Below are positions 57,294 to 64,000 of a stretch of DNA of 64,000 nucleotides, piece after piece. Positions within the stretch are counted from its first letter, which is position 1; the number at the start of each line of letters is the position of its first letter. A program made the translations under genes and the position numbers. The DNA lies in the NCBI RefSeq assembly GCF_003947415.1, contig NZ_QHKL01000001.1, positions 1,736,001 through 1,800,000 of the forward strand. Direction: 5' to 3'. The notes beneath the pieces are model-generated. The model worked only from the letters and a program-made list of their open reading frames with translations, was not told the origin of the DNA and did no database searches. The DNA is from Amycolatopsis sp. WAC 01376. GTDB taxonomy: Bacteria; Actinomycetota; Actinomycetes; Mycobacteriales; Pseudonocardiaceae.

Positions 57294-58322
57294 TCAGCTG
57301 GTGGTCTGCGGCGCGATCATCGGGCCGACGTCGATCTTGGTCTGGATGGCGCCCATCTGCAGGAGCAGGTCCGGGACCCGCTGGATGCGGCGGGGGTCCA
57401 GGGTGGACTGGAAGGTCAGCAGCGTGGTCAGCGCGGCGGTGTCCTGGTCGATCTTGGCGTACTTGACCAGCAGCGGCTCGATCTTGGAGCGGTCCGCGGC
57501 GTCCCGGGTGGCCTTCTGCATGGCGCGCTGGAAGGCGGCCACGGTCTTCGGGTTCTCGTTCACGAACTTGCCGAGCGACCCGTAGCCCGCGGTGGGGAAG
57601 TCCTGGGTGGCGCCGGTGGCGGTGTCCACGACCGGCACGGTGCCCGCCTGCTTCGCGGTCTGGGTGATGAAGGGCTCGGTCAGGAAGCCGGCGTCGATGT
57701 CACCGTTCTTGAGCGCGGCTCCGACGTTCGGCAGCTGGATCGGGACCCACTGCACCTTGCTCGCGTCGACGCCGTGGTCCTTCATGACCGATTTGGACAG
57801 TGTGTCGGACACGGTGTTCGGCGCGGTGATGCCGATCTTCTTGCCCGCCAGGTCGCTGACGCTCTTGACCGTCGACGTCGGCAGGGTGACCAGCATCGTG
57901 CTCTTCGGACCGGCGGAGGAGGCGTCCGCGACCAGCTTGATGTCCGCGGTGCCCTTGCTCATCGCGATGAAGAACGGCGTGTAGCTCGCGTACGCGATGT
58001 CGACCTCGCCGCCGATCAGCTTGGTCAGCGAGACCTGGCCGGTCGCGGCTTCGATCGCCTCGACGTCGAGGCCCTCGTTCTTGAAGTAGCCGCCGTCCTG
58101 CGCGAGGCGCAGCGGGGCGAGGTCGATGGTCGACATCACGGCGACCTTGATCTTCGACTTCTCGAGGTTCCCCGAGCCGCCGGAGGAGGACGAATCGTCG
58201 CCGCCGAGGAGGCCACAGCCGCTGACCGATACCGAAACGACGGCCGCCATCGCGAAGGCGAGGGCTCCACGCCGGCCCAGGCTGACGCTCAAGGCCTTCT
58301 TCGAGCTTGCAGAGCCAAGCAA
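57294..58322 (-). CDS. Solute-binding lipoprotein 2
   Basis: The 342-residue protein parallels binding protein 1: lipobox region VSVSGC, TIDLAPLRLAQDGGYFKNEGLD, GGEVDIAYASYTPFFIAMS, VDASKVQWVPIQLPN, AGFLTEPFITQT and RRIQRVPDLLLQMGAIQTKI. The start TTG 58322 has CAGGAG 7 nt upstream. Tandem duplication followed by divergence suggests two ligands or two affinities for one permease. It is divergent from the conservon kinase. Confidence 0.9.
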   Translation of the reverse strand: MLGSASSKKALSVSLGRRGALAFAMAAVVSVSVSGCGLLGGDDSSSSGGSGNLEKSKIKVAVMSTIDLAPLRLAQDGGYFKNEGLDVEAIEAATGQVSLTKLIGGEVDIAYASYTPFFIAMSKGTADIKLVADASSAGPKSTMLVTLPTSTVKSVSDLAGKKIGITAPNTVSDTLSKSVMKDHGVDASKVQWVPIQLPNVGAALKNGDIDAGFLTEPFITQTAKQAGTVPVVDTATGATQDFPTAGYGSLGKFVNENPKTVAAFQRAMQKATRDAADRSKIEPLLVKYAKIDQDTAALTTLLTFQSTLDPRRIQRVPDLLLQMGAIQTKIDVGPMIAPQTTS

Positions 58323-58408
58323 AGGGGTGCTCCTGATCAAGGGAGGGACACGTGATGACGTGGCCTGATGTGGAATTCGGAAGTGACTCTTTGTCGAGCC
58401 ACGGGCCC

Positions 58409-58437
58409 ACTGTAGAGAACGGACACAGCGCTCACAA
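58409..58437 (-). promoter_or_regulatory. Promoter of binding protein 2
   Basis: Minus-strand TTGTGA (58432-58437) and TACAGT (58409-58414) have a 17-bp spacer. It shares the 14-nt block 58430-58443 with the binding-protein 1 promoter at 57162. The 640-bp gap 58323-58962 holds this promoter and the leader structures listed next; no gene is supported there. Confidence 0.65.
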
Positions 58438-58553
58438 TGGGTGGTCATCCCATGATCCCAAGTGGTAACGATCACCCGAACAGGTTGTTTGTCAGAAGTG
58501 AACACAACTGGGCGTGTTCGTGGCGGGGACTTGTTGACAACTGAGCGCCAACG

Positions 58554-58592
58554 GGTCAAGACCCGTACGGGGTCTTCTTGCACGTCTTGACC
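58554..58592 (+). promoter_or_regulatory. Overlapping alternative stems in conservon leader
   Basis: GGTCAAGAC (58554-58562) can pair with GTCTTGACC (58584-58592). Alternatively AAGACCC (58558-58564) can pair with GGGTCTT (58570-58576). The two stems share bases and exclude each other. This resembles an RNA switch or attenuator, or else overlapping operators. Confidence 0.4.
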
Positions 58593-58669
58593 GAAGGGTT
58601 ACATCTGGCCCTCCCGTTCGCTACCCTCATGCACCGGTAGTGAGGTGTGGACCACTGATGTAGTGAAAG

Positions 58670-58724
58670 AGAGTGCCTTGGATGGCCGAACGCTCTGGAC
58701 CTTTCCCGAGGTGCAAGGCACTCT
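58670..58724. promoter_or_regulatory. Long-spaced inverted repeat upstream of conservon
   Basis: AGAGTGCCTTG (58670-58680) and CAAGGCACTCT (58714-58724) are perfect 11-bp complements with a 33-nt spacer, about 240 bp before the kinase ATG. Possible operator pair or leader stem. Confidence 0.5.
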
Positions 58725-58962
58725 GTGTTGAACACGTCGAACACGTCCGTGCTTCACTGGTGCGTCCCCGCGCACTGGCGGGTTGGGCCGAATAGACCAA
58801 TGGCGTCAGGCAGGGTTTCGGTCAAGTGCACTTGAGAGACTGCGTCAAAGACGACTTCCGCATTTCCAGGAGTGGACCCGCACGCCGTGCGCGCCCCTCC
58901 AGGGTGACGGGAGCGAGCGGATAGTGGTCTCCGACAACCGACCCAGACAGCAGCAGTACGGC

Positions 58963-61900
58963 ATGTCCAAAATGGGCTTTCCCGGCCCGGATGAAGATGA
59001 TGGTGGTGCGGCGGTGCCGAACGAAGACACCGCGGGGGTGGGAGGGGCCCCTGCGCGGGATACCGGAGACGGTCCTGGCGGGAAGGCCGGGTCGTTCCTG
59101 GGCCTGCGTAACTGGCGTCTGCGATCGAAGCTCGCGGCCGTTCTGATCATCCCGACGCTGACCGCGCTCGCGCTCGGCACGCTGCGCGTGATCGACGACA
59201 GCAGCGAGGCGGCACGGTTCCAGGACACGGCCGACCAGGTCGCGTTCGCCGACAAGATCACGCTCGTGGTGCACGAGCTGCAGAGCGAACGCGCGCTCGC
59301 CGTCGCCAAGATCGCCTCCGGTGACGCGTCGCGCCAAGCCGGTCTCGACGCGCAGATCTCCAAGGTCGACCGCGCGGTCGACGATCTGCGGGCTTCGGCG
59401 AACCAGATCAACCCGGACGATCAGGACACGAGGGACCGTTATTCGCGTGGTCTGCAGCGGCTCGACGCCCTGCGCCCGCTGCGCGGCGCGATGAACACCT
59501 CGCTGCTGGGCGACACCCCGGTCCTCATCGCCTACTCCGGCATCCTCGACTCGCTGGTCCAGCTCGGCCGCGAGGTGACGACCGCGGTGGCGAACCGCGA
59601 CGTGCTCCGACTCGGCGTGACCGTGCAGGCCGTCAGTGAGAGCAAGGAGTTCATCGCCCGCGGTGACGCGGCGCTGCTGATCGCCTCCTTCCGCTCCTCG
59701 TTCCCCGGCGACCTGTTCGACCAGGCGCGTTCGGCGGTCGCGAGCGGTGACGCCTCGACGGCGGCCTTCCTCGCCAACGCCAGCCCCGAACAGCGGCAGC
59801 TCTACTCGGACACCTTCTCCGGCCCCGAGGTCGACGACCGCCGCCGGATCACCACGATGGCGTTTTCGCTGCACCAGCAGAACGAGCCGCCGTCGATCGA
59901 CAACGTCGCGCTCGGCAACGACAGCCGGGTCGCGCTGGACAAACTGCGCGCGGTCGAGACCAATCTGCTCGGCCAGCTGCGGGCACAGGCCGACGAACTG
60001 GCGACCGACGCGATCAACTCGGCCTGGATCGGCGGCGCGATCGTGCTGCTGGCCCTGCTCGCGGCGCTGTTCCTGATGCTCGTCATCGCCAGGCTGATGC
60101 TGCGCCCGCTGCGGATCCTGCGGAAGACCGCGCTCGACGTCGCGTACACACGACTGCCGGAAACCGTGCAAGCGATCCTCGACGACCCGGACCCGGTCAA
60201 CGCCTCGAAGCGGTCGGTCGAGCCGGTGCCGGTCACCTCGCGTGACGAGATCGGTGAAGTGGCGCGGTCCTTCGACGTCGTCCATGCACAGGCCGTCAAG
60301 ATGGCCGCCGAGCAGGCCCTCCTGCGAGAGAACGTCAACGGCATCTTCGTGAACCTGTCCCGCCGGTCGCAGCGCCTGGTGGAACGCCAGCTCGGCGTGA
60401 TCGACCGGCTCGAGGCCGACGAGCAGGACCCGGACCACTTGGCCAGCCTGTTCGAGCTCGACCACCTCGCCACGCGGCTGCGCCGCAACGGTGAAAGCCT
60501 CCTGGTGCTCTCGGGCGCCGGTCTCGCGAAGTCGGTGCCCAAGCCGGTGCCTGCCGCCGACGTCATCGGCGCCGCGGTCTCGGAGATCGAGCAGTACGCC
60601 CGGATCGAGATCGGGATCGTCCCCGAGGTCGCCGTCCAGGGCCTGACGATCCACGACCTCGTGCACGTGCTCGCGGAACTGCTGGACAACGCCACCTACT
60701 TCTCCGAGCCGGAGACGAAGGTGACCGTCCGCGCGGTGATCACCCGCAAGAAGGCGCTCGCCATCCAGGTCACCGACCACGGTGTCGGCATGACCGAGGA
60801 GCGGCTCGCCGAGGTCAACCAGCGCCTGGCCGACCCGCCGGACCTGGACGTCTCGGTGACCCGGCGGATGGGCCTGTACGTGGTCGCGCGCCTGGCGCGC
60901 CGCCACGGTATCGAGGTCCGGCTGCGGGAGAACGAGGACATCGAGGGCGGCGTGATCGCGCGGGTCGTCGTGCCCGCCGAACTGCTCACGCAGATGCGGC
61001 CCGGCGTGCGGACCCCGCCGCCGTCGAACCGCTCGGAAACGTCGATGCCTTCGATGCCGTCGGCGTCCGAGATGTCGACGTCGCTGCCGAACATCTCCGC
61101 TTCCGACCGCGGCCTGGAGATGACCCCGCCGCCGCCGTCGAAGCCGCCGGCTTCGCAACCGATCGCGCAGCAGGGCGGGCTCGTCCCGCTCGATCAGCCG
61201 ATCAGCCTCGACGACCTGGTCGCGGGCAAGAACGCGGCCGGACCGTTCCTCAGCCCGGCGGTCCCCGCCGAGGAGACCCCGGCGTGGCCGACGGCGGAGG
61301 ACATCTCGCCGCCGAACGGCGACGGCGCCTCCAGCGGCACCGAGACCCAGTTCTCGTCGCTGGTGCTGCCGAAGCGGGAGCCGAAGTACAACCCGGTCGA
61401 AACGCCGAACAGGGCCGTGGGGTTCTCGGAGTCTTCGGCTTCCGAGCGGTCTTCGGACGAAGGCAAGTCGGCGCTCGACGACGACGTGCCCACCCGGCGG
61501 CTGCCGATCTACCAGTCGGTGCTGTCCCGTTGGTTCAGCGAAGGCGACGAGGCAGGCGCCGACACCCCGACCACCTACACGGAGCCGGTCGAGTCCGCCC
61601 TGCCCGAGCAGACCCGCGACACCGCCGCCGACGCGGTGGAACCCGACGTCGGGGACACTGGCGACACTCCCGAAGAGGCATTGCCCACTCGGACCCCTCG
61701 GACTGTTCCGCCGGAGACCGCGCTCCAGGACAATGGCTGGCGCAGCGCGTCGGACGACGGCTGGCAGGCGGCACAGGTCCTGTACGAAGACCGGAACGAC
61801 GAGATCACCCCGGCGGGCCTGCCGAAACGGGTGCCGAACCAGTATCTCGTCCCCGGCTCGATCGGCGGGAACGAGCCGAAGAAGGAAGACTCGTTCGCCG

Positions 61901-62097
61901 ACAAGACCTCCGGAATGCCGGGAACGGGTGCGATCGCCCGCTCGGCGACGGCGGCGAGGAGTCGGATGGCAAGCTTCCAGCAGGGCTACAAGTCGGGACG
62001 GCACGCGTTGAAGGATCGTCCGATCGACGCGCTGGATGACAACGGCGTTCCGGTGACCGGCGGAGGTTCCTCCGCCGATGACAGCAGTAAGGAGTGA
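58963..62097 (+). CDS. Conservon histidine kinase CvnA
   Basis: The 1044-residue sensor has TM1 (about 54-73, [19 protein letters not shown]), an outside NIT-type helical domain ([19 protein letters not shown]), and TM2 (about 350-373). HAMP ([21 protein letters not shown]) and the kinase core follow, with [22 protein letters not shown] (His501), [11 protein letters not shown] and DHGVGMT. The C-terminal 360 residues are Pro/Ser/Glu-rich, contain [16 protein letters not shown], and end with a basic [18 protein letters not shown]. It heads the four-gene conservon. GTG 58924 (13 codons earlier) is an alternative start; ATG 58963 matches its paralog. Divergent from binding protein 2. Confidence 0.9.
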   Translation: MSKMGFPGPDEDDGGAAVPNEDTAGVGGAPARDTGDGPGGKAGSFLGLRNWRLRSKLAAVLIIPTLTALALGTLRVIDDSSEAARFQDTADQVAFADKITLVVHELQSERALAVAKIASGDASRQAGLDAQISKVDRAVDDLRASANQINPDDQDTRDRYSRGLQRLDALRPLRGAMNTSLLGDTPVLIAYSGILDSLVQLGREVTTAVANRDVLRLGVTVQAVSESKEFIARGDAALLIASFRSSFPGDLFDQARSAVASGDASTAAFLANASPEQRQLYSDTFSGPEVDDRRRITTMAFSLHQQNEPPSIDNVALGNDSRVALDKLRAVETNLLGQLRAQADELATDAINSAWIGGAIVLLALLAALFLMLVIARLMLRPLRILRKTALDVAYTRLPETVQAILDDPDPVNASKRSVEPVPVTSRDEIGEVARSFDVVHAQAVKMAAEQALLRENVNGIFVNLSRRSQRLVERQLGVIDRLEADEQDPDHLASLFELDHLATRLRRNGESLLVLSGAGLAKSVPKPVPAADVIGAAVSEIEQYARIEIGIVPEVAVQGLTIHDLVHVLAELLDNATYFSEPETKVTVRAVITRKKALAIQVTDHGVGMTEERLAEVNQRLADPPDLDVSVTRRMGLYVVARLARRHGIEVRLRENEDIEGGVIARVVVPAELLTQMRPGVRTPPPSNRSETSMPSMPSASEMSTSLPNISASDRGLEMTPPPPSKPPASQPIAQQGGLVPLDQPISLDDLVAGKNAAGPFLSPAVPAEETPAWPTAEDISPPNGDGASSGTETQFSSLVLPKREPKYNPVETPNRAVGFSESSASERSSDEGKSALDDDVPTRRLPIYQSVLSRWFSEGDEAGADTPTTYTEPVESALPEQTRDTAADAVEPDVGDTGDTPEEALPTRTPRTVPPETALQDNGWRSASDDGWQAAQVLYEDRNDEITPAGLPKRVPNQYLVPGSIGGNEPKKEDSFADKTSGMPGTGAIARSATAARSRMASFQQGYKSGRHALKDRPIDALDDNGVPVTGGGSSADDSSKE

Positions 62098-62099
62098 CA

Positions 62100-62576
62100 G
62101 TGACACGGGCGGGTGCGATGCAGCCGGGTGGTCCGGCGCAGCCTGGCGGCCAGGCGCAGGGTAAAGGACACACGAGCAGCTTTGCCTGGCTGATCACGGA
62201 TTTCGTGCACCGGGTCCCGGGCGCGGCGCATGCCGTGGTGGTGTCGGCGGACGGTTTGCTGCTGGCCTCTTCGAAGGGACTTCCCAAGGACAGGGCCGAT
62301 CAGCTGGCCGCGGTCGCGTCGGGGCTCACGAGCCTGGCGCGCGGTGCGGCGAAGGTGTTCGAAGGCGGCACGGTCGCGCAGACGGTGGTCGAGATGGCCA
62401 ACGGCTTCCTCTTCCTGATGTCGGTGTCCGACGGGTCCTGTCTGGCGGTCCTCGGATCGCCGGAGAGTGACATCGGCCTGGTCGTCTACGAGATGACCTT
62501 GCTGGTGGAACGGGTGGGGCAACAGCTGACACCGGAGATGCGCGCGCAGCTGCAGGGCGCGTCGGTCCGCCGCTGA
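62100..62576 (+). CDS. Roadblock/LC7 conservon protein CvnB
   Basis: The 158-residue protein has a Gly/Gln/Pro-rich N-terminus (about 25 residues) and a Roadblock/LC7 fold: [55 protein letters not shown]. Such proteins act as GTPase-activating or dimer-scaffold partners of the conservon G protein. GTG 62100 is 6 nt after AAGGAG; GTG 62094 overlaps the kinase stop but buries that site. Confidence 0.92.
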   Translation: MTRAGAMQPGGPAQPGGQAQGKGHTSSFAWLITDFVHRVPGAAHAVVVSADGLLLASSKGLPKDRADQLAAVASGLTSLARGAAKVFEGGTVAQTVVEMANGFLFLMSVSDGSCLAVLGSPESDIGLVVYEMTLLVERVGQQLTPEMRAQLQGASVRR

Positions 62577-62601
62577 GCGACCGGGAACCGAGGAGAATGC
62601 C

Positions 62602-63387
62602 GTGGACGACGGGCGCTTGAGGGGCGATGGCCGGCTCGGTGACGACTTCTCCGGCGGGTGGTCGGAACGTGACGACGGCCGGGAGGACTGGACGTCCTTC
62701 CGGGACCGGGTCGACCGCGAATGGCGATCGCGACGGGCACAGGGGTCGGACAATGACCCCGTGTCCCCGGACGAGGCCTCCCGCTGGCTGACCGATTCGA
62801 ACGCGGGACAGGGACCCGCCGATTTCAGCGTCACGGACTACCGGGAACGCCTGCTCGGCGGACCCGGGGCCGAACTGTTCGGTGGTGGCAGCGGCCCGCT
62901 CTACGATTCCGGCGAGTTCGCCAAGTTCTCCTTCGACAAGGAGGAGGAACGCCGGGCGGCCGCGGCCGCCGCGGATCCGCTCGCCGCGGCACTGCCGCAG
63001 CAGGCACAGAACGAATACGTCGACGAGCAGTACACCACCGACGTCGAATCATCCGGCCTGGTCCGGCCGTACTTCCGCACGCGGGGACGGACCAAGCCGA
63101 CGTACGACCTTGCCATCGAGGCGTTGATCTCGACCAGTGAACAGGGACGTGTGCTCGACCGGGTACGCGTCCCCGAACACCGGTCGATCTGCGACCTTTG
63201 CCTGGACACCCGGTCCGTCGCCGAAGTCGCGGCGCTGTTGCGCCTGCCGCTCGGCGTGGTCCGGGTGCTGATCGGAGACGTGGCCGGCCTCGGCCTGGTC
63301 CTGGTGCACACTGCCAGCCAGAACGTTGGTGACCGGCCCAGTATCGAGTTCATGGAGAGGGTGCTCAGTGGGCTTCGGAGAATTTGA
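62602..63387 (+). CDS. DUF742 conservon protein CvnC
   Basis: The 261-residue protein has a C-terminal DUF742 winged-helix-like domain (LVRPYFRTRGRTKPTYDLAIEALIST to SIEFMERVLSGL). An unusually long acidic N-terminal extension of about 140 residues (GWSERDDGREDWTSF and so on) precedes it; most DUF742 proteins are about 110-140 residues in all. GTG 62602 has GAGGAGA before it. It overlaps the GTPase gene by 20 bp. Confidence 0.9.
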   Translation: MDDGRLRGDGRLGDDFSGGWSERDDGREDWTSFRDRVDREWRSRRAQGSDNDPVSPDEASRWLTDSNAGQGPADFSVTDYRERLLGGPGAELFGGGSGPLYDSGEFAKFSFDKEEERRAAAAAADPLAAALPQQAQNEYVDEQYTTDVESSGLVRPYFRTRGRTKPTYDLAIEALISTSEQGRVLDRVRVPEHRSICDLCLDTRSVAEVAALLRLPLGVVRVLIGDVAGLGLVLVHTASQNVGDRPSIEFMERVLSGLRRI

Positions 63388-63976
63388 CTCCGACGCGAAT
63401 GCGCCGCAGGTGGCCGGGCCGACGTCGTCGGCCAAGATCGTGGTCGCTGGCGGATTCGGCTCGGGGAAGACCACGCTGGTCGGAGCGGTTTCGGAGATCG
63501 ATCCGCTGACCACCGAGGCCATGATGACCGAGGCCAGTACCGGCGTCGACGACAATTCGGCCACCCCGAACAAGTCGACGACGACCGTGGCCATGGACTT
63601 CGGCCGGATTTCGCTGGACTCGGATCTGGTGCTGTACGTGTTCGGTACGCCGGGCCAGCACCGGTTCTGGTTCATGTGGGACGACCTCGCGGTCGGCGCC
63701 ATCGGTGCCGTCGTGCTGGTCGACACGCGGCGGCTCGCCGACGCGTTCCCGTCGATCGACTTCTTCGAGAACCGGAAGCTGCCGTACGTCGTGGCGATCA
63801 ACTGCTTCGACCGGCTGCTGCACCACCAGATCGAGGACGTCCGGCACGCGCTGACGATCTCGCCGTCCGTGCCGATCATGGCCTGTGACGCCAGGGAGCG
63901 TGACTCCGCCAAGCAGGTGTTGATCTCGGTCGTGCAGCACGCCATCGCACACGATTCGGCGTTGCGCGCGGGCTAA
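63368..63976 (+). CDS. Conservon GTPase CvnD (MglA-like)
   Basis: The 202-residue small G protein has G1 GGFGSGKTT (28-36; Lys34), switch STGVDDNSATPNKSTTTVAMDFG, G3 FGTPGQHRFW and the G4-like NCFD (AINCFDRLL). Conservon GTPases relay kinase/Roadblock signals, as in Streptomyces Cvn systems. GTG 63368 lies inside the end of the DUF742 gene with GAGAGGG upstream, indicating tight coupling. It is the last complete gene; only 24 bases follow, with nothing identifiable. Confidence 0.93.
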   Translation: MGFGEFDSDANAPQVAGPTSSAKIVVAGGFGSGKTTLVGAVSEIDPLTTEAMMTEASTGVDDNSATPNKSTTTVAMDFGRISLDSDLVLYVFGTPGQHRFWFMWDDLAVGAIGAVVLVDTRRLADAFPSIDFFENRKLPYVVAINCFDRLLHHQIEDVRHALTISPSVPIMACDARERDSAKQVLISVVQHAIAHDSALRAG

Positions 63977-64000
63977 AAGGGACGAAACCCCTGAGCGGAT

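Noticed and set aside
58822..62106. Minus-strand open frame of about 1090 codons opposite the conservon kinase
   Set aside because: Arg/His/Gly-rich antisense shadow. The plus strand has intact TM, HAMP, H-box and ATPase motifs and conservon context.

Overview
The window is high-GC DNA with many GTG/TTG starts and 4-nt (GTGA/ATGA) gene overlaps. It carries actinobacterial hallmark genes: a conservon, a SARP/AfsR regulator, DUF3263 and LytR_C proteins, an LppU-like protein and an XPB helicase. This fits a Pseudonocardiaceae-type actinomycete, most likely Amycolatopsis-like; that placement is inference. From about 2.6 to 32.8 kb the order thiE, thiO-S-G, thiD, thiC, def, DUF3263, LytR_C, CDC48-type ATPase, pssA, psd, moeA, groEL follows, as I recall it, the Mycobacterium tuberculosis Rv0414c-Rv0440 segment, with accessory genes inserted.

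Region by region. 0-2.6 kb: the 3' end of a DHA2-type exporter, a threonine-dehydratase-like enzyme and a small membrane protein. 2.6-13.4 kb: thiamine synthesis in two TPP-riboswitch units (thiO-thiS-thiG and thiC-thiD) plus thiE and a second thiD. Between them lie a MarR gene, a NavBac-like channel, an oxidoreductase/HxlR pair and a secreted phosphodiesterase. 13.4-17.9 kb: a decayed LysE gene, a secreted glucoamylase, peptide deformylase, and the DUF3263 and LytR_C pair. 17.9-32.8 kb: CDC48-like ATPase, nitroreductase/TetR with twin operators, phosphatidylethanolamine synthesis (pssA-psd), GlsB-like protein, ArsR/MFS, moeA, two AIM24 proteins, a cold-shock protein, a Ser/Thr kinase and CIRCE-controlled groEL. 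33-47 kb: a large unknown helical protein, PspC, a nucleotidyltransferase overlapping a pheC-like exported dehydratase, cell-wall-type secreted proteins, menC, an AfsR-like regulator, DUF72, a DUF4253 gene preceded by two SOS-box-like sites, an XPB helicase and an LppU-like protein.

47-64 kb is the most interesting part. Two paralogous NIT/HAMP histidine kinases each diverge from a NitT/TauT-type solute-binding lipoprotein gene. The second kinase heads a complete conservon (kinase, Roadblock/LC7, DUF742, GTPase). Its divergent neighbour is a whole ABC transporter with two paralogous binding proteins that share a promoter sequence. cutC and a benzoylformate-decarboxylase-like gene lie between the two modules. 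The layout suggests a solute-sensing system joining an importer to conservon G-protein signalling.

Non-coding DNA is rich in palindromes. Most lie between convergent genes, several contain the stop codons of one or both neighbours, and several are near-identical dispersed copies. Two separate 21-bp-period arrays with dyad symmetry also lie in convergent gaps.
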